A DNA stretch of 64,000 nucleotides. Origin: Lepus europaeus (lineage: Eukaryota; Chordata; Mammalia; Lagomorpha; Leporidae). Under the pieces are notes generated by a model. The model was not told the origin of the DNA. It made no database searches and saw only the letters and a list, made by a program, of their open reading frames with translations. The stretch's first letter is position 1; each line of letters begins with the position of its first letter. This document shows positions 12,001 through 62,405 of this stretch, in pieces. A program made the translations under genes and the position numbers. The stretch lies in assembly GCF_033115175.1 (NCBI RefSeq), contig NC_084834.1, positions 119,656,275 to 119,720,274 on the forward strand, read 5' to 3'.

Positions 12001-15000
12001 GACATTTAACAAGAGCCATTTCTCTGCAGTGAGATCATGCTAGTTGGCACGAAACACCCTCTTTTAATTTTGATTGACTCATTTTAAAGGAATCTTTTAT
12101 TTGAAAGGTAGAGTGACAAAGAGAAGGAGAGTCAGAGAGAGATCCTCCACCCACGGTTTCAACTCCCAGATGGCCGCAAGGGCCGGCACTAGGCCAGGCT
12201 GAAGCCAGCAGCTGCCATCCAGGTCTCCCACATGGGTACAGGGACCCAAGCCCCTCCATTGCTTTCCCAGGAGCACCAGCAGAGAACTGGATTGGAAGTG
12301 GAGCAGCCAGGACTCGAACAAGCGCCCATATGGGATGCTGGTGTCACAGCCAGCAGCTTTACCCTCTGTACCACAGAGCTCGCTCCGATTTATTTTATTT
12401 AGGAGAGAGACAGAGCTCCCATCCACTGATTAACAGCGCAAATGCCCGCAGCCGCTGGGGTCGCGCCAGAGCAAAGCAGGAAGCCCAGAGCCAGGAGCTC
12501 CCCTGGCGTCTCCCGTGTGAAGGGCGGAGACTGAACTGAGCTGTCACCTGCTGCCTCCCAGCATGGCCCTCAGCAGAAAGCTGGACTGGAGGCAGAGTCG
12601 GGACTCAAACACGGGTGCTCAGACGTGGGATGCAGGGGTCCCAAGGGGCGTCTGAACTGCTGCCACGCCCACTCCCTAAATGCTGTCTCCTGAGAGCCAC
12701 AGGACCTGACGGTCAGCACCTTGGGTGCTGAGATCCCTGGGATTCCTCGGCCGCAGCCTCCCTGACTTTCTGATTGGCTCATACATAAAACCCTTGTAGG
12801 CTAGCACGGCACCGCTAAAACATAATAGTACGAGGGTGCTTCAGGAAGTTTGCCAAAGCGGGATAAAAGACGTTTATTTTGGTGCAAACAAAATCAAAGT
12901 CCACTTTTTTTTTAATAGACATTGTCCATTCTAACAACTCCACATGTGTGGATTTCACTTTATTTTTTCAACAAAATGGATCTTTTAATCCCATTTCTCC
13001 ATGAACTTTTTGAAGTCCCTCTGCACCTATCCCAGAAAGCTGCAGTAGCATAAACTTTCTACTCGCCTCTTGGGAAACAAAGGAAAAAGATGCATGGTGG
13101 GGCCAGCACTATGGCACGGCAGGTAAGGCTGCCTGTGACACCGGCATCCCACGTGAGCTCAGGTTCAAGTCCCGGCTGCTCCACTTCTGATCCGGCTCCC
13201 TGCTAATGCGCCTGGGAAAAGCAGCAGGGGATGCCCCAAGCGCTTGGGCCCCTGCACCTGTGTAGGAGACCCAGAAGAAGCTCCTCGCTCCTGGCTTCAT
13301 CCTGGCCCAGCTCCGGTCATTGCAGATATCTGGGGAGTGAACCAGCGGACGGAGGATTTCTCTAATAATTCATTAATTTAAAAAGAAAAAAAAATGATGC
13401 ATGCTGAGTACAAGCATCTGCTGGTTTTCATGGCGTTCATATGAGAAACACTAAACCACCTGATTTTCCCTCACAAACAGTGACAACGTAGGGAAATCCT
13501 TGAAACAAACAGAAAACAGGCAGTCCAGCCAGTCCTGGTGGGAATTCTTAGTAGAGTAGGAGTTGGCCGAGAGCACACATGGCTTAGAGTCCCAGGCCTG
13601 GCGTCCCAGAGCAAATGTGGACCACTTGGAAGCTGAGACAGTAGCTCGGGACCAGACTGCACCTGGTGGGCTCAGGACCCTGCACAGGAAAACCCACAGG
13701 CCAGAAACAGTCCCAGGCTCTGGCCCTGTCTGTCTGAAGAGGTACTTGTTGCAGAAGGAAATGAAAAAGAAACTGTAAGATCGCAAAGCCCTCTGTCTAC
13801 AAACATGACAATAAACACTACCTGGCGCCTTTTTATTTTAAGATTTATTTTATTTATCTGAAAAATAGAGGGAGAGGAAGAGAGAGACAGCTTCCATCTG
13901 CTGGTTCACTCCCCACAGGACTGCAACAGCTCAGGGCAAAGCCAGGAGCCTGGAACTCCATCCAGGTCTGCCGCTGGGTGGCAGGGGCCCACGTACTTCA
14001 ATCATCATCTGATGCTTTCCCAGGCACATTGGCAAGGAGCTGGATCAGAAGCGGAGCAGCCGGGACTCAGACTGATGCTTGTGGGTGCCGGCATTGCAGG
14101 CTGCAGCCTAACTGGCTGAGCCACGTGGGCCCCACAACTTGGCTCTTTTACAAAGAAGTCTGGGATGGATTGAGCACGCATTGCTTCTGCAGCCCTTGTT
14201 AATTTTCTTCCAGGCTTACCAGTATCATAAGTCTTAAAATACTGGTGCTCTGTAACTCAGCTGCTGAATGTGTAGGTATGGAGGGCTACAAGTACTTTAC
14301 AAGTATTTGCAATATTTTTGCATATTTCCCTAAGTTTATACAATAAGCAGAGCTGGCTCTTTAAAATGAGGGGAAGTGGTGGGATGGTTCCCATCCCAAA
14401 CCTTCTCTCAGCATCTCTCAGGACACACACAGGGAGAGGCAGAAGTTTTGTGCCCGGAGAACAATGACAGCAGTGTGGATCCGACAGGCGTTTCCATTTT
14501 CCATCTCGGCTCTTGAGGAAACCATTGGCCCTCAGAACCAAGTAGTGGCCTTGGCTGTGGACTCAGCCAGCCGCTTCCCATTGATGGGGCTGTTGCATGA
14601 AGATCACCATGGTCCCAGGCATGGAGCCCAGGCCTGGGTGAGTTTGTCCAGTACCAAGAAGCATAATCTCCAGGGGCCGGAAAGAACCATGCCAGCCCTT
14701 GTAGGGAAAGGACGCCCATGGGGATGCCCCACACGTGCAGGAAAGTATGTTCGTTTAAGACACGCATGCTTAGAGGGAAGCAGGGAGAAAGGAGAGCATC
14801 TCTATTTCATATGCATTCAGGAAACGGAAGCATGGGGTTAAGTGTGGAGCCTCATGACAAGGTCTGGCGTGCACCCCGTGCGCGCCCCAGAAGAGGCAGA
14901 GAATTGAGACCCCTCCCTTTGGTGTTTGCAGGTGAAAAGGGGACACTATGGAATTCAAAGGACAGAGCTCTTGCCTGGTGACAGGGACAACCTGGCCATT

Positions 15001-17097
15001 CAGACCCGCGGTGGCCCAGAGAAGCATGAAGTGACCGGCTGGGTGCTGGTAAGTTGCCGGAGCTGGGGGGAATGTCATCCTGGGGTGAGACATGAGCAGA
15101 GCTGGCTGAGGTGGCCCGTGTCCACCAGCCGCAAACCACTCGGTCTTCCTCTGCCCTGGCACAGCCCGACCACCTCACGACCGCTCCTCCCTCCCAGGAT
15201 GGCAAGGCCGATTGATTGAGGCTTCTTGGGTGAGGATGCTTTTAGAAACTGTCAGTGAAGGAAGGAAGAACTGTTTTTTCTTCCCATGAGTTCCAAGGCG
15301 TCATGGGGAGCTAAGCGACCCGAGCCTTAACCCATCAGTGATGGATGAGTCCTCGTTCCGCGCACTTGACCCTTGATGCCTGTGGGGTGTGCTGCCCCCT
15401 GCCTCAGGACCCGGGCACCTCCTCTGGGCCGTCCCTTCCAGAGCGGGCAGTGCTACAGATGAGTGTCCCTGCACGGACCCCTGCCAACAAGCCACCGGTC
15501 ACCCTGGAACACACGTTTCCTCTTCCAGGTGTCGCCTCTGAGCAAGGAGGACGCGGGGGAGTACGAGTGCCACGCGTCCAACTCCCAGGGGCAGGCGTCG
15601 GCGTCCGCCAAGATCACGGTGGTGGACACCTTGCACGAGATCCCAGTGAGGAAAGGTAGGTCATGCACGTTGCAGCCGTGGGAGATGAGCAGCGCTGTCG
15701 CTCACAGGAGGGGAGAGCTGTTAGTGGACTCCTGTCACATTAGGAACCCACAGGGCACGCGGGCTCAGACCATCGGTCGATGGAACACCGTAGGCACCCA
15801 CAGGGCACGCGGGCTCAGACCGTTGATGGAAAGCCGTAGGCACCCACAGGTGGGGTCAGACCGGCGATGGAACACCATGGCTCTTGCTTGCCTATACTCT
15901 CCCGGACTGGCCCCGTGTGCCCTTTCACCACTGCGTGGCCCTGTGTTAAGTTCCCACCTGAAAGGAAATGGCTGTGGGCAACTCCTTGATCCTCCACGTT
16001 GAGTTTTCAGTGGAATTCTGTTCCGCCTGCACTTGACTGCCAAAAAGCTGACAGCATCACGGCTCTCCCCTAGGCCAAGGAACGGCACACACGCACACAC
16101 ACACACTCACACTGCCAGCCTGGGCCAGCCCACCCACTGTGCAGGTCACTCAGCTGCAGCATGGACTCCGAGCCAAGGTGGTCTGCTCAGGTTCTCGTCA
16201 GCCCAGCGGTGAACCCTACAGAGCAGCAGTACGAGCCAAGTGCTGGGGTCTCAGCTCTGCCCCGAGTGACTCCCCCGATTCAAACCCGGAAGGGGAGCTG
16301 CCCCTCACCGCTCTTCCATGCCCCAGATCCACACAGCTCTCGACTCCTCGAGCCAGCCTGCCCGCCCCTTGCAGGTTCTGATATTTTAGGCCAGGGGTGG
16401 GGTATGTCTGGCCCATGGAATCATGTGGTCTGGGCCTGCCAAGGCGACCACAGGTGGGTCTCCAAACCCACAAATGGTGTTAGAAGGCTGGCGCCACGGC
16501 TCACTAGGCTAATCCTCCGCCTTGCGGTGCCGGCACACCGGGTTCTAGTCCCGGTCGGGGCACCGGATTCTGTCCCGGTTGCCCCTCTTCCAGGCCAGCT
16601 CTTTGCTGTGGCCAGGGAGTGCAGTGGAGGATGGCCCAAGTGCTTGGGCCCTGCACCCCATGGGAGACCAGGAGAAGCACCTGGCTCCTGCCATCGGATC
16701 AGCACGGTGTGCCGGCCACAGCGCGCCAGCCACGGCGGCCATTGGAGGGTGAACCAACGGCAAAAGGAAGACCTTTCTGTCTCTCACTGTCCACTCTGCC
16801 TGTCAAAAAAAAAAAAAAAAACAAATGGTGTTAGATACCCACATGGCCCAAATGCCCGCAGTGCATGTGCTGTTCCTTGGCTGGGGGAGCCATGATGCGT
16901 CAGCCTTTTGGCAGTGAAGTGCAGGCAGACCTCCACTGCAGAAGTAAGGCTCCCAGCCCCGCCCGCTTCAGGTGCACACCTGACCCTTCATTTGGAAAGG
17001 CCAGCAGCACTAGGGCAGCCTCGTGACAGGAAGTCAGGCCCTGATGTCTGAACTGTTTGTTTTCTTCCTGTGCCCAGGGGAAGGTGCTGAGCTGTAA
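8973..17097 (+). CDS. IGFBP7: IGFBP7 (IGF-binding protein 7 / mac25 / angiomodulin), coding exons 2-5, 3' part of gene
   Basis: Secreted glycoprotein that binds IGFs weakly and acts in adhesion, angiogenesis and senescence signalling. The window holds the C-terminal immunoglobulin-like domain only: coding exons 8973-9082, 14932-15048, 15529-15655 and 17078-17097, all with AG/GT borders and matching phases, giving 122 full residues plus one split codon. If the protein is the usual 282 residues, these are residues 160-282. The Ig disulphide pair is visible as Cys181 (YLSCEV) and Cys248 (GEYECHA), with an N-glycosylation sequon NVT at Asn171. The protein ends EIPVRKGEGAEL, the family's typical C-terminus. 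Exon 1 (signal peptide, IGFBP and Kazal modules) lies upstream of the window, so 1-8972 is intron 1. The gene converges on POLR2B. Family identification is certain; residue numbers assume the standard length. Confidence 0.97.
9243..9870 (+). repeat. Complex TG-rich minisatellite in IGFBP7 intron 2
   Basis: About 630 bp of (TG)n mixed with higher-order units. A block with 'tgtgggttgtgtgtgggggt' and 'cctatgaacatctgtgaatg' recurs with a 109-bp offset (9391 and 9500). A 'gcacctatgtagatgtgtgg' unit recurs at about 9646, 9749 and 9797. The plus strand is almost devoid of A/C outside fixed words. Confidence 0.9.
9871..11084. other. IGFBP7 intron 2, no gene seen
   Basis: GC-rich unique-looking sequence. 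No homology recognised despite several open frames. Confidence 0.6.
11085..11295 (-). mobile_element. CSINE fragment, reverse
   Basis: 'ccctccatcggctggttcat' through 'gcagcattgcaggtggtggc'. The AT tail is missing. Confidence 0.7.
11296..12084. other. IGFBP7 intron 2, no gene seen
   Basis: No repeat family or gene recognised. Confidence 0.55.
12085..12385 (-). mobile_element. CSINE, reverse
   Basis: 'tcttttatttgaaaggtaga' tail, 'catatgggatgctggtgtca', 'cagctttaccctctgtacca' head. Confidence 0.85.
12388..12675 (-). mobile_element. Old CSINE, reverse, in tandem with the previous one
   Basis: 'tttattttatttaggagaga', 'ctcccatccactgattaaca', 'gctgccacgcccactccc'. Confidence 0.7.
12828..13028. 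mobile_element. Mariner-type MITE (Hsmar2-like terminal repeats)
   Basis: Flanked by TA, with imperfect inverted ends: 'cgagggtgcttcaggaagtt' at the left and 'catgaactttttgaagtccc' at the right. The inner arm 'gtttattttggtgcaaa' also fits the cecropia-subfamily mariner. Non-coding; no transposase remains. Confidence 0.65.
13101..13390 (+). mobile_element. CSINE
   Basis: Head 'gggccagcactatggcacgg', body 'caccggcatcccacgtgagc', tail 'aaaagaaaaaaaa'. Confidence 0.85.
13835..14135 (-). mobile_element. CSINE, reverse
   Basis: 'agatttattttatttatctg' tail, GA tract, 'cttccatctgctggttcact', 'gctgagccacgtgggcccca' head. Confidence 0.8.
14136..14931. other. IGFBP7 intron 2, 3' end
   Basis: No recognisable repeat or gene. 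Ends in the exon 3 acceptor. Confidence 0.6.
14932..15048 (+). CDS. IGFBP7: IGFBP7 exon 3
   Basis: Acceptor 'gtgtttgcag', donor 'gtaagt'. 117 nt encode exactly 39 residues, VKRGHYGIQRTELLPG... to EVTGWVL, the middle strands of the Ig-like domain. Confidence 0.96.
15529..15655 (+). CDS. IGFBP7: IGFBP7 exon 4
   Basis: Acceptor 'cctcttccag', donor 'gtaggt'. Encodes VSPLSKEDAGEYECHASNSQ through HEIPVRK plus the first base of a Gly codon. It contains the F-strand motif DAGEYEC with Cys248. Confidence 0.96.
15746..15880 (+). repeat. Minisatellite, about 50-bp unit, three copies
   Basis: 'acccacagggcacgcgggct' starts at 15746 and 15796; a third, shortened copy starts at 15842. Each unit ends 'gatggaacaccgtagg' or a close variant. 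It begins 90 bp after IGFBP7 exon 4. Confidence 0.9.
16485..16820 (+). mobile_element. Young CSINE with 15-bp target-site duplication
   Basis: Perfect duplication 'acaaatggtgttaga' at 16470-16484 and 16821-16835. Head 'aggctggcgccacggctcac'; A-box-like 'ctaatcctccgcc' subtype; oligo(A) tail. Inserted in an older mammalian repeat ('ggccaggggtgggg'). Confidence 0.95.
17078..17097 (+). CDS. IGFBP7: IGFBP7 exon 5, coding part (20 nt, residues GEGAEL and stop)
   Basis: A micro coding segment found by extending the family C-terminus. Acceptor 'cctgtgcccag' ends at 17077; joining to exon 4 completes Gly and reads EGAEL then TAA at 17095-17097. It is too short for ORF callers, but phase, acceptor and known C-terminus all agree. 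Confidence 0.95.
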
Positions 17098-17249
17098 CCG
17101 CAGCACTGCAGGTCGGCAAGCTACAAGCAGTCACGGGAACTGCAGCTCCTGCCCTCGGCTAACACGCGGCCCGCTAACGCTTTACGTAGTCACTGGTTTT
17201 ACACAACAGTGCCAACATAAGGATAACACATCGAGACTATCTACAAAAC

Positions 17250-17306
17250 TTTATTTACAGGAAACCATGCGTATCATTAAACAAAACAAATAAAATGCTT
17301 TTTATT
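17250..17306 (-). terminator. POLR2B poly(A) signals (two AATAAA on the minus strand)
   Basis: TTTATT at 17301-17306 and 17250-17255 read AATAAA on the minus strand, 67 and 118 nt past the POLR2B stop. They imply a very short POLR2B 3' UTR unless a distal signal inside IGFBP7 is used. Confidence 0.55.
17276..17294 (+). terminator. IGFBP7 poly(A) signals ATTAAA and AATAAA
   Basis: ATTAAA at 17276-17281 and AATAAA at 17289-17294 are the first canonical hexamers downstream of the IGFBP7 stop. They sit between two minus-strand AATAAA signals. Confidence 0.6.
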
Positions 17307-17372
17307 GCAACACAGTACAATTTGTCGTTTTTTAAAGCTGAATCGGAGAAGCATCTGTTGAGAGTCCATGAG

Positions 17373-60466
<43,094 letters not shown>

Positions 60467-61360
60467 GTTGGCAAACGGCTCAGGAGATCCCAACCCTCAA
60501 AGAGAAAAAACACTGAGGCAGAAACCAGCGCAGCAGCCGCCGCACGGACGCAGCCGGAGGCGAAGCAACTTCCGGTTCCGGTGTTCCCACAATTCTCTGC
60601 GTCCCCGAAGGCCCGCCCCACCGTCGCCGAGGCGGGATCTGCGCCTGCGCGAGTTGAAGCGTAGGGCGGGCTGGGCTCGGGGTCGCTCAGGCGCGGCTGA
60701 GTGGGGCCGCGGCCGCACGGCCCAGGGTCCGAGGCGGAGGGGCACCTCTACAGCTGCTTCACGTTGAGCAAATGCCGCCTGAAAAAAATCCAAGTGACTT
60801 TGTTAGAGTTTCTGGCCGTGGCGTGAGCTCGCAGGTTTAAGGCTGTATTGTTCGCACTCCAAAGACCAGGAAGCCACAAAACTAATAATGGGGATTAAGT
60901 GCGACGTGTGCTGGCCGTAGCGCCTTGAGAAAGCTTGAAGAAAGATGTATTTATTTATTTATTTGAGAGGCAGAGAGAGGTCCTCCATCCGCTAGTTCAC
61001 TCCCCCAGATGGCCGCAACAACCGCGGAGCTGAAGCCAGGAGCTTCCTCCCGGCCCCCGACGTGGGTGCAGGGGCCCCAAGGACTTGGGCCAGCCTCTGC
61101 TGCCTTTCCCAGGCCACAGCAGAGAGGCGGGTTGGAAGTGCAACAGCTGGGCCTCGAACCTGCGCCCACGTGGGAGGCTGACACGGCAGGCGGCGGCTTT
61201 CCCGCTACGCCAGAGCGTCTTGGCGCTTTCATCGCGATAACTCGCGGGATCACGTGGGGGCGGGGAAGCGGCACCTCCGGGGTTGGGGCAGTCGGGCGCC
61301 TGGGGCCCACTGCGCGTGCTCGGTGGTGGCTCCGCCCCCTCGCGCGGGGCCGCGGTCCCC
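60467..61360. promoter_or_regulatory. Divergent POLR2B/NOA1 promoter interval within a CpG-rich region
   Basis: The two initiator ATGs lie 894 bp apart, head to head. On the POLR2B side, 60568-60582 carries back-to-back ETS-type cores (ACTTCCGG then TTCCGGT), 60641-60650 is an NRF1-like gcgcctgcgc, and GC boxes lie at 60632-60670. On the NOA1 side are an E-box CACGTG at 61251-61256, a GC box near 61332-61338 and an NRF1-like ctgcgcgtgc near 61310. GC-rich, CpG-dense sequence spans about 59860-60770 and 61000-62560. No TATA box is evident. TSS positions and factor binding are inferred. Confidence 0.75.
60944..61222 (-). mobile_element. CSINE in the POLR2B/NOA1 divergent interval
   Basis: 'gatgtatttatttatttatt' tail, 'gtcctccatccgctagttca', head 'gcggctttcccgctacgcca'. 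Its head points to NOA1 and ends 138 bp before the NOA1 ATG. GC-richer than other copies, as expected in a CpG island. Confidence 0.88.
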
Positions 61361-62405
61361 ATGCTGCCCGCACGCCTGGCCCGGAGGCTGCTGTGCCCGG
61401 TGGTGCGGTGGTCCGCGCCTGCGGGGCGGCTGCTGCGGACGGGATGCGCGGCCGCCGCCGGCCCCCAGCCCCCGGCGGGCCTGCGACGGGCGCTCCCCCA
61501 AGGCCCCGCCGCGCCCGCGGACGACGCAGAGGAGCGCTTCCAGTTCCCCGAGTACACCCCGGAGCCGGAGCCCCCGCCGACGCCTGAGCAGCTGCTGTGG
61601 GAGCTGCGGGAGCCCGAGCGGGAGCAGGAGCGGCGCCGGGAGGAGCGGCGGCGGGCGCGGGCCGACCTCCGCGCGCGCCCGGACCCGGCGGTGCCGCCCA
61701 GCGGCCTGCCCTGCTCGGGCTGCGGGGCGGAGCTGCACTGCCGGGACCCCGGCGCGCCCGGCTTCCTGCCCAGCGAGAGGTTCGCCCGCGCCGCGCAGGC
61801 CGGCCAGCTGGCGCGCGCCGTGTGCCAGCGCTGCTGGCTGCTGGTGCACCACCGGCGCGCCCTGCGGCTGCGCGTGAGCCGCGGGCAGTACCTGCAGCAG
61901 GTGAGCGCGGCGCTGCGGCGGCCCGGGCCCGCGCTGGTGCTCTACCTGCTGGACCTGCTGGACCTGCCCGACCCGCTGCTGCGCGACCTCCCCGCGCTGG
62001 TGGGCCCCAAGCAGCTGATCGTGCTGGGGAACAAGGTGGACCTGCTGCCGCAGGACGCGCCTGACTACCGGCGGCGGCTCCGCCAGCGGCTGTGGGACGA
62101 GTGCGTGCGCGCGGGGCTGCTGCCGGCGCCGGGCCACCGAGGGCCGCAGCCCGGCGGGGACGCGGAGCAGAGCGCGCCCCGCACGGTGGTCAGGGACGTG
62201 CGGCTGGTCAGCGCCAAGACCGGCTACGGGGTGGAGGAGCTGATCTCGGCGCTGCAGCGCGCCTGGCGCTACCGCGGCGACGTCTACCTGGTGGGCGCCA
62301 CCAACGCCGGCAAGTCCACGCTGTTCAACACGCTGCTGGAGTCCGACTACTGCACCGCCAAGGGCGCCGAGGCCATCGACAAGGCCACCATCTCGCCGTG
62401 GCCGG
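61361..62405 (+). CDS. NOA1: NOA1 exon 1 (residues 1-349)
   Basis: Extremely GC-rich 1,045-nt coding exon, ending TGG CCG G before donor 'gtgagt'. It holds the transit peptide, CxxC pairs, G4, G5 and G1. Third positions are almost all G or C, unlike the AT-richer exons 2 and 3, which fits its place in the CpG island. Confidence 0.96.

Larger units (their letters stand above)
17098..17310 (+). other. IGFBP7: IGFBP7 3' UTR (probable)
   Basis: Follows the TAA. Plus-strand poly(A) hexamers occur at 17276-17281 (ATTAAA) and 17289-17294 (AATAAA). The 3' end should therefore fall near 17295-17325, giving a UTR of roughly 200-225 nt. The true cleavage site is inferred, not seen. Confidence 0.6.

Noticed and set aside
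61283..61360. Upstream extension of the NOA1 frame
   Set aside because: The frame opens at a TTG, not an ATG. The recognised MLPAR start at 61361 matches the family.
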